From: Flavobacterium silvisoli
GTDB taxonomy: Bacteria > Bacteroidota > Bacteroidia > Flavobacteriales > Flavobacteriaceae
DNA length: 64,000 nucleotides
Assembly: GCF_004329815.1 (NCBI RefSeq)
Contig: NZ_SJPE01000002.1
Coordinates: forward strand, 62,001-126,000
Reading direction: 5' to 3'
Positions within the stretch are counted from its first letter, which is position 1. Every line of letters starts with the position of its first letter. The position numbers and the translations under genes are program-made. This document shows, piece by piece, positions 1-7,849 of the stretch. The notes under the pieces are model-generated. The model was not told the origin of the DNA and ran no database searches. It was given only the letters and a program-made list of their open reading frames with translations.

Positions 1-1
1 C

Positions 2-286
2 AACATTTTTCAAAAACTAAACGGAGCTGTTTTTGCCGATGCCGGAAACATTTGGAATGTATTAGACAACACCACATTTGAACCTTCCATTTTCAGAAAT
101 CTGAAATCACTGGAAAACATGGCATTGGGCACTGGTTACGGATTGCGATACGATTTCAATTTCTTTATTCTCCGCTTAGATATGGGGTTCAAAACCTACA
201 ATCCTTCACTTTCTGAAGACAAATGGTTCAAGGAAATGCGCTTCGACAAATCGGTTTTAAATATTGGAATAAATTATCCTTTCTAA
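2..286 (+). CDS. Omp85/BamA-TamA family outer-membrane protein, C-terminal end (partial)
   Basis: Only the last 94 codons are present; the gene starts outside the window. The fragment looks like the final strands of a 16-stranded Omp85 barrel: it has the stretch GAVFADAGNIW, a later GTGYGLRYDF, and ends in the aromatic residue F that BamA uses to recognise barrel proteins. Members of the family insert or translocate proteins at the outer membrane. I cannot tell BamA from a TamA-like surface-antigen protein without the POTRA domains. The gene ends about 50 nt before fbaA, which seems to have its own promoter. Confidence 0.75.
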   Translation, partial: NIFQKLNGAVFADAGNIWNVLDNTTFEPSIFRNLKSLENMALGTGYGLRYDFNFFILRLDMGFKTYNPSLSEDKWFKEMRFDKSVLNIGINYPF

Positions 287-299
287 AATCAGAAATTAT

Positions 300-307
300 T
301 ATTTTTG
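300..307 (+). promoter_or_regulatory. Putative -7 box of the fbaA promoter
   Basis: TATTTTTG fits the Bacteroidota -7 consensus TAnnTTTG and lies 29 nt before the fbaA ATG. I see no good TTG/TTTG -33 element at the usual distance. Confidence 0.4.
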
Positions 308-336
308 TAACCTCAACTTAAAAAACAACACAGACA

Positions 337-1404
337 ATGGCTCACAATATCAAACCCGGAGTAGCAACAGGCGATGAAGTTCAGGTAATTTTTAATTATG
401 CTAAAGAAAAAGGATTCGCTCTTCCGGCGGTAAACGTGATAGGTTCAAGCACTATTAATGGTGTTTTAGAAACAGCCGCCAAACTAAAAGCACCGGTTAT
501 CATTCAATTTTCAAACGGAGGTGCCTCCTATAATGCCGGAAAAGGATTGTCCAACGACGGTCAGAAAGCGGCGATTCTTGGTGCGGTTGCGGGTGCAAAA
601 CACATCCATACTTTAGCAGAAGCTTACGGTGCTACGGTCATTTTACATACTGATCATTGTGCTAAAAACTTGCTACCTTGGTTAGATGGTTTGTTAGAGG
701 CTTCTGAAAAACATTTTGCAGAAACCGGAAAACCATTGTATTCGTCTCACATGATTGATTTGTCAGAAGAACCATTGCACGAAAACATCGAAATCTGTAA
801 AACCTACTTAGCCCGCATGAGTAAAATGGGCATGACCTTAGAAATTGAATTGGGAATTACCGGTGGCGAAGAAGACGGTGTAGACAACTCTGACGTAGAC
901 AGTTCAAAACTATATACACAGCCGGAAGAAGTTGCTTACGCTTATGAAGAATTGATGAAAATTTCTCCGAAATTTACCATCGCTGCAGCCTTCGGAAACG
1001 TACACGGTGTATACAAACCGGGTAATGTTAAGCTGACACCAAAGATTTTGAAAAACTCTCAGGAATTTGTGCAAAGCAAATTCAATACCGGACACAACCC
1101 TGTAGATTTTGTCTTCCACGGAGGCTCGGGTTCAACACTTGAAGAAATCAGAGAAGCGATTTCATATGGTGTGATTAAAATGAATATCGATACCGATTTA
1201 CAATTCGCCTTTACCGAAGGAATCCGCGATTACATCACCAAAAACATTGAATACCTGAAAACACAAATTGGAAATCCGGAAGGACCGGATGCGCCGAATA
1301 AAAAGCATTATGACCCAAGAAAATGGGTGCGCGAAGGCGAAATGACTTTCAACAAAAGATTAGAACAGGCGTTTGCCGACTTGAATAACGTTAACACATT
1401 ATAA
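337..1404 (+). CDS. fbaA: Class II fructose-bisphosphate aldolase
   Basis: A zinc-dependent aldolase that interconverts fructose 1,6-bisphosphate with glyceraldehyde 3-phosphate and dihydroxyacetone phosphate in glycolysis and gluconeogenesis. At 355 residues it has the length of the FbaA (type A) subgroup. Family motifs are present in order: HTDHC at residues 104-108 (catalytic Asp106, zinc ligand His107), SSHMIDLSEE, EIELGITGGEEDG, NVHGVYKPGN, FHGGSGS and MNIDTD. All agree with E. coli FbaA as I remember it. The start is the first ATG after the -7 box and gives the usual N-terminus. The gene is followed by a heptamer-repeat spacer and then accD. No oddities in the protein. Confidence 0.97.
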   Translation: MAHNIKPGVATGDEVQVIFNYAKEKGFALPAVNVIGSSTINGVLETAAKLKAPVIIQFSNGGASYNAGKGLSNDGQKAAILGAVAGAKHIHTLAEAYGATVILHTDHCAKNLLPWLDGLLEASEKHFAETGKPLYSSHMIDLSEEPLHENIEICKTYLARMSKMGMTLEIELGITGGEEDGVDNSDVDSSKLYTQPEEVAYAYEELMKISPKFTIAAAFGNVHGVYKPGNVKLTPKILKNSQEFVQSKFNTGHNPVDFVFHGGSGSTLEEIREAISYGVIKMNIDTDLQFAFTEGIRDYITKNIEYLKTQIGNPEGPDAPNKKHYDPRKWVREGEMTFNKRLEQAFADLNNVNTL

Positions 1405-1410
1405 ATTTAA

Positions 1411-1468
1411 AATTACGAATTACGAATTAGGGGACTACTCATAATTCATAATTCATAATTCATAATTC
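1411..1468 (+). repeat. Period-7 tandem repeats in inverted arrangement (fbaA-accD spacer)
   Basis: Positions 1411-1429 hold AATTACG, AATTACG and AATTA. Positions 1441-1468 hold four perfect copies of ATAATTC. The reverse complement of the second unit is a rotation of AATTATG, one base from the first unit. The two arms are therefore an imperfect inverted repeat around GGGGACTACTC. The spacer sits 12 nt before accD and leaves no room for a separate consensus promoter. Confidence 0.85.
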
Positions 1469-1480
1469 CAGAAATTAATT

Positions 1481-2335
1481 ATGGCTTGGTTTAAAAGAAC
1501 AGAAAAAGGGATTACCACCGCAACCGAAGATAAAAAAGACGTACCGAAAGGACTTTGGTACAAATCACCAACCGGAAAAATCATTGACCAAGATGAATTG
1601 GCGCGTAACCTATGGGTAAGTCCGGAAGATGATTTTCATGTTAGAATCGGCAGTAAAGAATACTTCGAAATCTTGTTTGACAATAACGAATTCAAAGAGT
1701 TGGATGCTAACATGAGAGCAAAAGACCCATTGCATTTTGTAGACACCAAAAAATACTCTGACCGTTTGAAAGATGCCATCGAAAAAACCGGATTGAATGA
1801 TGCGGTTAGAACAGCGGTAGGAAAATCAAAAGGGAAAGATTTAGTGGTTTGCTGCATGGACTTTGCTTTCATCGGAGGTTCTATGGGAGCCGTTGTAGGA
1901 GAAAAAATTGCCCGAGGTATTGATTATGCCATAAAAAATAAAACCCCTTTTGTTATGATTTCAAAATCAGGAGGTGCCCGTATGATGGAAGCCGCTTACT
2001 CGCTGATGCAATTGGCTAAAACTTCGGCTAAATTGGCGCAATTGGCTGAAGCTAAAATTCCGTATATTTCATTGTGTACCGACCCAACTACAGGAGGAAC
2101 AACAGCTTCGTATGCTATGCTTGGGGACATTAACATTTCAGAGCCGGGTGCTTTGATTGGTTTCGCCGGACCACGTGTAGTACGCGATACAACCGGAAAA
2201 GATTTACCGGAAGGTTTCCAAACCGCAGAGTTTGTACTAGAACATGGTTTCCTTGATTTCATCACTCCGAGAAAAGAATTGAAAGATAAAATCAATCTTT
2301 ATCTTGATTTGATTTTGAATCAGGATATTCGATAA
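1481..2335 (+). CDS. accD: Acetyl-CoA carboxylase carboxyltransferase subunit beta (no zinc-ribbon cysteines)
   Basis: Beta half of the carboxyltransferase that moves the carboxyl group from biotin to acetyl-CoA, the committed step of fatty-acid synthesis; it works with AccA, which is not in this window. The crotonase-like core is intact: [33 protein letters not shown], and GFAGPRVV in the C-terminal third. At 284 residues the length is normal. The N-terminal region that in E. coli AccD carries a Cys4 zinc ribbon is recognisable by position ([10 protein letters not shown], then [11 protein letters not shown]) but has no cysteine in the first 65 residues. It is probably transcribed with or after fbaA. 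Confidence 0.95.
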   Translation: MAWFKRTEKGITTATEDKKDVPKGLWYKSPTGKIIDQDELARNLWVSPEDDFHVRIGSKEYFEILFDNNEFKELDANMRAKDPLHFVDTKKYSDRLKDAIEKTGLNDAVRTAVGKSKGKDLVVCCMDFAFIGGSMGAVVGEKIARGIDYAIKNKTPFVMISKSGGARMMEAAYSLMQLAKTSAKLAQLAEAKIPYISLCTDPTTGGTTASYAMLGDINISEPGALIGFAGPRVVRDTTGKDLPEGFQTAEFVLEHGFLDFITPRKELKDKINLYLDLILNQDIR

Positions 2336-2360
2336 AATAATACGTTTTCAAAAAAATAAA

Positions 2361-2386
2361 AAATGCACAAGTAACCTTGTGCATTT
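2361..2386. terminator. Bidirectional intrinsic terminator between accD and the permease gene
   Basis: An 11-bp perfect stem AAATGCACAAG / CTTGTGCATTT around the loop TAAC, with T-runs on both sides. It lies between two convergent genes and can serve both. Confidence 0.85.
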
Positions 2387-2406
2387 TTTATTTTAATTAT
2401 TGAAAA

Positions 2407-3663
2407 TTACATCCCGCTTCTGATGGCTTCTACTGGGTCTAAGCGCGAAGCCGAAACAGCCGGAAGAATTCCTGAAATCAAACCAATGGCAGCAGCCAAA
2501 CCGGTTCCCAGCATGATATTACCAACACCTAACACAAATTCAAAACTTAAAACCTGAGTCAATATAAGCGCAATAACCCATACTAAAAAGAGACCTATCA
2601 ATCCGCCGATTACACATAAAATAATAGCTTCAAACAAAAACTGAAAAAGAATAAATTTGTTTTTAGCTCCCAGCGATTTTTGAATTCCGATAAGATTGGT
2701 TCGTTCTTTCACCGAAACAAACATGATATTGGCGATTCCAAACCCTCCTACTAACAGAGAAAATAAACTGATTATCCACCCTCCTACTTTAAGGCTACCT
2801 ATCAGGTTGTCAATCATATCGGTAAGTCCTGCCAAAATATTGACGAAAAAATTATCGATATCACCTTGCTTAACACCTCTCAAATTGCGGAGTTTTTGAG
2901 AAATCTCTCCTTTAAGCTCTTCGATATCCGCGCCTCTTTGGGGTTTTATGATAATTACCGGAAGCACCTGCGGATTGTTATCACCATAAATTCTTCTCAA
3001 AAAAGCTGATGGAAAAAAAGCCGATGTATCATCGCCACCGCCAATATCAATTCCTGATTCACCTTTCTTTTTGGTTACGCCAATTACTGTAAATTGCTGT
3101 CCGTACATGCGAACGGTTTTCCCTATAGGGTCAAAATCATCAAACAAACTTTTGGCAATATCATAGCCTAAAACCACTACCTGTTTGCCTGAATTGGATT
3201 CGGCTTCGTTAAAAAATCTTCCTTCCGAAAACTCCATTCGCTGCACGTCTACAAACTCTGACGTAACGGCAATCATGTTCACCGAAGACACTGTTTTGGC
3301 ATCCTGCTTTATGCTTTGACTACTGGTAAAATACTGAAAACAAGTGTTTTCAACATTATTCAAAGATTCCTTAAGGTACTGATACTCTTCATAGGTAACA
3401 TTAGGAAATTGTTCCCTTTTCCAACGGGGTACAGTAGTAGGTCCAAAAGACTGACTGGTCAAATAAATGGTATTCTTATCAAGAGTACTTAAATCAGCCT
3501 TGATTTTTCGGTCTAACGAATCTACTGCCGCCAAAACCGCTATGATGGAAAAAATACCAATGGTTACCCCCAAGAGCGAAAGCATGGTTCGCAATTTATT
3601 GTTGCGCAATGCATTCATGGCAAAAGCAAAACTTTCTTTCAGGAGTCTTAAATAGAGTAACAT
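2407..3663 (-). CDS. MacB/FtsX-type ABC transporter permease
   Basis: A 418-residue permease of the MacB family. It has an N-terminal cytoplasmic and membrane segment (residues about 1-45, with LRNNKLRTMLSLLGVTIGIFSIIAV), a long periplasmic MacB_PCD domain, and three membrane segments in the C-terminal FtsX domain starting near GSLKVGGWIISLFSLLVGGFG. It ends in the family-typical SASRLDPVEAIRSGM. Such proteins couple cytoplasmic ATPase cycles to periplasmic work, moving lipoproteins, peptides or drugs. No ATPase or membrane-fusion partner gene is adjacent, so the substrate is unknown. It is a single gene between convergent accD and divergent purH. Confidence 0.88.
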   Translation of the reverse strand: MLLYLRLLKESFAFAMNALRNNKLRTMLSLLGVTIGIFSIIAVLAAVDSLDRKIKADLSTLDKNTIYLTSQSFGPTTVPRWKREQFPNVTYEEYQYLKESLNNVENTCFQYFTSSQSIKQDAKTVSSVNMIAVTSEFVDVQRMEFSEGRFFNEAESNSGKQVVVLGYDIAKSLFDDFDPIGKTVRMYGQQFTVIGVTKKKGESGIDIGGGDDTSAFFPSAFLRRIYGDNNPQVLPVIIIKPQRGADIEELKGEISQKLRNLRGVKQGDIDNFFVNILAGLTDMIDNLIGSLKVGGWIISLFSLLVGGFGIANIMFVSVKERTNLIGIQKSLGAKNKFILFQFLFEAIILCVIGGLIGLFLVWVIALILTQVLSFEFVLGVGNIMLGTGLAAAIGLISGILPAVSASRLDPVEAIRSGM

Positions 3664-3806
3664 TTATGGCTGGATTACGGTCTGGTAAATTTCAATAAAA
3701 ATAATGACATTCACTACTTTTTTATTTAATGCCTTATAGGTGTCAGAAAATAAAATATTGTTACAAAAAAGTTGCAAATCTGAACCCAGTTCAAACTGAA
3801 AAAAAC

Positions 3807-3814
3807 TACTTTTG
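3807..3814 (+). promoter_or_regulatory. -7 box of the purH promoter
   Basis: TACTTTTG is a perfect TAnnTTTG box ending 23 nt before the purH ATG. It overlaps the upstream in-frame GTG at 3814, so that GTG would not be in the transcript. This supports the ATG at 3838 as the start. Confidence 0.6.
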
Positions 3815-3837
3815 TGCCCTTAAAACACAACTACACA

Positions 3838-5364
3838 ATGAATACTACAAAAACCATCAAATCAGCCTTGATTTCGGTCTTTTCAAAAGACGGATTAGAG
3901 CCTGTCGTTCGTCAACTACACGAACAAAACGTAACGATTTACTCCACCGGAGGAACTGAAGAATTCATCAATAACTTAGGCATTCCGGTAGTTCCGGTTG
4001 AAGAAGTTACTTCTTATCCGTCAATCTTAGGCGGAAGAGTAAAAACATTACACCCCAAAATTTTCGGAGGCATTTTAAACCGTCAGGATAACGAAAGTGA
4101 TGTGGCACAAATGCGTGAATTCGAAATTCCGCAAATCGATTTGGTCATCGTTGACTTATATCCGTTTGAAAAAACAGTAGCCTCGGGTGCAAGTGAATCC
4201 GATATTATTGAAAAAATAGACATCGGTGGGATTTCTTTAATCCGGGCAGCTGCTAAAAATTTCAAGGACACCGTAATCGTGGCTTCGGTAAATGAGTATG
4301 CTATGCTTTTAGAATTGATTTCAAATCAAAACGGCGCTACGACTTTGGAACAAAGAAAACTATTGGCAACACGAGCTTTCCATGTTTCCTCTCATTATGA
4401 CACGGCCATTTTTAATTATTTCAATACCGATGACACCTATTTCAAAACCAGTATTGCTAATGGTCAGGTGTTGCGATATGGTGAAAACCCGCATCAAAAA
4501 GGGTTTTTCTTTGGTGAATTTGACGAGATGTTCACCAAATTGAACGGGAAAGAGCTATCGTATAACAACCTGCTTGATGTAGATGCAGCGGTGAATCTTA
4601 TTTTAGAATTTAAAGATAACGAACCAACCTTTGCTATTTTAAAACACAACAACGCCTGCGGATTGGCCACAAGAAACTCTATGAAAGAGGCTTACTTAGC
4701 AGCATTAGCTTGTGACCCTACTTCAGCATTCGGTGGCGTTTTGATTGCTAACGGCAACATTGATTTGGCTACCGCTGCCGAAATCAACACCTTATTTTGT
4801 GAAGTGGTAATCGCTCCAAGTTATGATGATGGTGCGATTGCTGTTTTGGCCGAAAAGAAAAACAGAATCATTCTGGTACAACACGAAGTTGAGTTGCCAA
4901 GACGCCAAGTAAGAACCTGTCTGAACGGACTTTTGGTGCAAGATCGAAACTCGGTTACCGACGCTAAAGAAGATTTGAAAGTAGTAACCAATACAGCCCC
5001 AACTCCGCAAGAAACAGAAGATTTATTATTTGCTTCAAAAATTTGTAAAAATACAAAGTCAAACACTATTGTATTTGCAAAAAACAGTACATTAGTGGCA
5101 TCGGGAACCGGACAAACCTCCCGTGTAGATGCCTTGAAACAAGCCATTGAAAAAGCCAACAGTTTTGGTTTTGATTTGAAAGGAGCCGTAATGGCCAGTG
5201 ATGCTTTTTTCCCATTTCCGGATTGTGTGGAAATTGCTCATGACGCAGGAATCACGGCAGTTATTCAGCCCGGAGGCTCGATAAAAGATGAATTGAGTAT
5301 TACGTTTTGCAACGAAAATAAAGTTGCCATGGTATTTACAGGAACACGTCATTTTAAACATTAA
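3838..5364 (+). CDS. purH: Bifunctional AICAR transformylase / IMP cyclohydrolase
   Basis: Carries out the last two steps of IMP synthesis: formylation of AICAR and ring closure. The N-terminal MGS-like cyclohydrolase domain shows SVFSKDGLEPVV, STGGTEEFI, SYPSILGGRVKTLHP and VDLYPFEKT. The C-terminal transformylase domain shows RYGENPHQKG, LKHNNACGLA, DPTSAFGGV and the terminal ASDAFFPFPDC. The frame is open back to a GTG at 3814, but I chose ATG 3838 because it gives the conserved MNTTKTIKSAL start and lies downstream of the likely promoter. This leaves 508 residues, the usual family length. Single gene, followed by the mre cluster. Confidence 0.96.
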   Translation: MNTTKTIKSALISVFSKDGLEPVVRQLHEQNVTIYSTGGTEEFINNLGIPVVPVEEVTSYPSILGGRVKTLHPKIFGGILNRQDNESDVAQMREFEIPQIDLVIVDLYPFEKTVASGASESDIIEKIDIGGISLIRAAAKNFKDTVIVASVNEYAMLLELISNQNGATTLEQRKLLATRAFHVSSHYDTAIFNYFNTDDTYFKTSIANGQVLRYGENPHQKGFFFGEFDEMFTKLNGKELSYNNLLDVDAAVNLILEFKDNEPTFAILKHNNACGLATRNSMKEAYLAALACDPTSAFGGVLIANGNIDLATAAEINTLFCEVVIAPSYDDGAIAVLAEKKNRIILVQHEVELPRRQVRTCLNGLLVQDRNSVTDAKEDLKVVTNTAPTPQETEDLLFASKICKNTKSNTIVFAKNSTLVASGTGQTSRVDALKQAIEKANSFGFDLKGAVMASDAFFPFPDCVEIAHDAGITAVIQPGGSIKDELSITFCNENKVAMVFTGTRHFKH

Positions 5365-5370
5365 TTTGTT

Positions 5371-5378
5371 TAACTTTG
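5371..5378 (+). promoter_or_regulatory. -7 box ahead of mreB
   Basis: TAACTTTG matches TAnnTTTG, begins 7 nt after the purH stop codon, and ends 42 nt before the mreB ATG. It would drive the mre-mrdA-rodA cluster separately from purH. Confidence 0.5.
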
Positions 5379-5420
5379 TCCGTTAAAAAAATTATAAACA
5401 TTTAAACCCTTAAAAAACTT

Positions 5421-6449
5421 ATGGGATTTTTTGATTTCATGACCGAGGATATTGCCATCGACCTTGGTACAGCTAACACACTGATAATTCACAACGATAA
5501 GGTTGTCATAGACAGCCCTTCAATTGTTGCTCGTGACCGAATATCGGGCAAAATCATCGCCGTTGGAAAAGAAGCCAACATGATGCAGGGTAAAACCCAT
5601 GAAAACATAAAAACCATACGTCCGTTAAAAGATGGGGTTATTGCCGACTTTGATGCTTCTGAAAAAATGATCAGCATGTTTATCAAAAGTATTCCGGCGT
5701 TAAAGAAAAAAATGTTTACTCCGGCACTCCGCATGGTGGTATGTATCCCTTCGGGAATAACTGAAGTAGAGATGCGTGCGGTAAAAGAAAGCTGTGAACG
5801 CGTAAACGGAAAAGAAGTGTACTTAATTCACGAACCAATGGCAGCTGCCATTGGTATCGGTATCGATATTATGCAACCTAAAGGAAACATGATTGTAGAT
5901 ATTGGAGGGGGAACTACGGAAATTGCGGTTATCGCTTTGGGCGGAATTGTATGTGACAAATCGGTTAAAATTGCCGGTGACGTTTTCACGAACGATATTG
6001 TTTACTACATGAGAACCCAACACAATTTATTTGTGGGAGAAAGCACTGCCGAGAAAATTAAAATTACTATAGGTGCAGCCACTGATGACTTGGAGACTCC
6101 ACCAGACGATATGTCGGTACAAGGACGTGACTTATTGACCGGAAAACCAAAACAAGTTGAAGTATCATACCGAGAAATAGCCAAAGCTTTAGACAAATCT
6201 ATCCAGCGTATTGAAGATGCCATCATGGAAACGTTATCACAAACACCACCTGAATTGGCAGCTGATATTTACAATACCGGTATTTATTTAGCCGGTGGAG
6301 GTTCTATGTTGAGAGGGTTAGACAAACGTATTTCGCAAAAAACAGATTTACCGGTTTACATAGCCGAAGACCCATTGAGAGCGGTAGTACGCGGAACTGG
6401 GATGGCACTTAAAAATATCCCGAAATTCAGAAGCATTTTAATTAAATAA
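5421..6449 (+). CDS. mreB: Rod-shape-determining actin-like protein MreB
   Basis: Bacterial actin that forms membrane-bound filaments guiding lateral-wall synthesis. Visible actin-fold motifs are the phosphate-1 motif IDLGTANTLI near residue 13, MVVCIPSGIT, LIHEPMAAAIGIGID, phosphate-2 MIVDIGGGTTEIAVIALGG, and the adenosine motif GIYLAGGGSMLRG near the C-terminus. The length of 342 residues is standard. It is the first gene of a same-strand cluster mreB-mreC-mreD-mrdA-rodA, which builds the elongasome of a rod-shaped cell. Confidence 0.98.
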   Translation: MGFFDFMTEDIAIDLGTANTLIIHNDKVVIDSPSIVARDRISGKIIAVGKEANMMQGKTHENIKTIRPLKDGVIADFDASEKMISMFIKSIPALKKKMFTPALRMVVCIPSGITEVEMRAVKESCERVNGKEVYLIHEPMAAAIGIGIDIMQPKGNMIVDIGGGTTEIAVIALGGIVCDKSVKIAGDVFTNDIVYYMRTQHNLFVGESTAEKIKITIGAATDDLETPPDDMSVQGRDLLTGKPKQVEVSYREIAKALDKSIQRIEDAIMETLSQTPPELAADIYNTGIYLAGGGSMLRGLDKRISQKTDLPVYIAEDPLRAVVRGTGMALKNIPKFRSILIK

Positions 6450-6522
6450 TTAGCCGCTAAGACTATTTATTTTTTATCTTTATTTCGACGGATAGTTACA
6501 ACAACCATTATACAGTTTAAAA

Positions 6523-7350
6523 ATGCAGCAAATTTTTAATTTTATACTTAAAAACAGTAATCGCTTACTGTTTTTGCTGCTTTTGGTCATATCCTTATTG
6601 CTTACGATTCAGTCTCATTCTTATCATAAAAGCAAAATCATCAGTTCGGCTAACTTCTTTACCGGTGGAATTTATGAACGGGTTAACAATATTAATGAAT
6701 ATTTCAGCCTGAAATCTCAAAATGAAGAATTGGCTCTTGAAAATGCCCGTTTGAAATCGCTTCTATTCAACCAAAAAGACACTACTAAAGTAGCACAATT
6801 AGATACGATAAAAGGAGTTAAAAAAACGGATATTATCGTTTCAAAAGTTATTCACAACTCCTATAGTGTACACGAAAATTACCTCACCATAAACAGCGGA
6901 GAAGCTGACGGTGTTCGTCCTGACATGGGCGTCATCAACAGCGCAGGAATTGTTGGGATAGTAGACAAGACTTCGAAAAATTACGCTACAGTTATCAGTA
7001 TCTTGAATATCAATTCTAAAATTAACGCCAAAATCAAAAAATCAAATCATTTTGGCTCATTGGTTTGGAATGGCAAAAGCACCGGATTCGTTCAGTTGAT
7101 AGACGTACCGAGGCTGGCCGGAGTTCGCAAAGGAGACACTATCGTTACCGGTGGGCAGTCGATTATCTTCCCTGAGAATATTGGCATCGGAACCATTGAC
7201 AAGGTATATATTGACAATGTAACGAACTATTACACTTTAGACATCAAACTTTTTAATGACATGACTAATCTGGGACATGTATATATCATTAAAAATAAAG
7301 ATGCTGAAGAAATTTCGAATTTAGAAAAACAAAACAAAAACGATGAATAA
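6523..7350 (+). CDS. mreC: Rod-shape-determining protein MreC
   Basis: Bitopic periplasmic scaffold that links MreB/MreD to PBP2 and RodA. It has a short cytoplasmic start, one membrane segment at about residues 12-30, a coiled coil at about residues 60-85 (EELALENARLKSLL), and then the double beta-barrel domain with VHENYLTINSGEADGV and GMGVINSAGIVGIV-type repeats typical of the family. It has 275 residues. Its last codons overlap the mreD start by 8 nt, a sign of coupled translation. Confidence 0.95.
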   Translation: MQQIFNFILKNSNRLLFLLLLVISLLLTIQSHSYHKSKIISSANFFTGGIYERVNNINEYFSLKSQNEELALENARLKSLLFNQKDTTKVAQLDTIKGVKKTDIIVSKVIHNSYSVHENYLTINSGEADGVRPDMGVINSAGIVGIVDKTSKNYATVISILNINSKINAKIKKSNHFGSLVWNGKSTGFVQLIDVPRLAGVRKGDTIVTGGQSIIFPENIGIGTIDKVYIDNVTNYYTLDIKLFNDMTNLGHVYIIKNKDAEEISNLEKQNKNDE

Positions 7351-7849
7351 CGCCTCGCTTGGAAATATCGCCCGATTTGTTTTGTTATTGGCCGCACAGG
7401 TTTTGATATTCAACCGTATCGACCTTTTTGGGTTTATCAATCCGTTTCCATATGTATTGTTTATTATCCTTTATCCGGTAAACGGGAATAAAATGGGATT
7501 GATGGCTGCCAGTTTCTTTCTGGGCTTACTGATGGACATGTTTTGTAATTCAGGTGGGGTACATGCTGCAGCTTGTCTCGTACTGGCCTATTACAGACCC
7601 GCTATTTTCAAATTTTCTTTTGGTTTGAGTTATGAATATCAAACGGTAAAACTGAATGACACTCTAACCCCTGAGCGGTTTTCGTTCATCCTCATAGCCG
7701 TTGTACTTCATCACTTTGTATTGTTTGTTTTAGAAGTTTTCAAAATCAGTTTTCTTTGGGACATTTTGGTCCGCACAGTACTGAGTACACTATTCACCAT
7801 CATTACTTGTATTATTATCATCTACATCATTAAGCCAAGCAAACGATGA
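7343..7849 (+). CDS. mreD: Rod-shape-determining protein MreD
   Basis: Small integral membrane protein of the elongasome with about five hydrophobic segments and little soluble sequence. Identity rests on length (168 residues), hydrophobicity, the conserved early FGFINPFPYVLF stretch common in Bacteroidota MreD, and its place between mreC and the PBP2 gene. It overlaps mreC by 8 nt and the next gene by 4 nt (ATGA). Confidence 0.92.
   Translation: MNNASLGNIARFVLLLAAQVLIFNRIDLFGFINPFPYVLFIILYPVNGNKMGLMAASFFLGLLMDMFCNSGGVHAAACLVLAYYRPAIFKFSFGLSYEYQTVKLNDTLTPERFSFILIAVVLHHFVLFVLEVFKISFLWDILVRTVLSTLFTIITCIIIIYIIKPSKR

Noticed and set aside
2407..3663. Complete MacAB-type drug efflux system
   Set aside because: Only the permease is present; the ATPase and membrane-fusion genes that would define such a system are not adjacent.
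3814..3837. GTG start extending purH by eight codons
   Set aside because: The perfect -7 box overlaps this GTG, so it would not be transcribed; ATG 3838 gives the conserved N-terminus.
4821..5159. 112-codon minus-strand frame inside purH
   Set aside because: purH is clearly coding on the plus strand through this stretch; the opposite frame has no family features.
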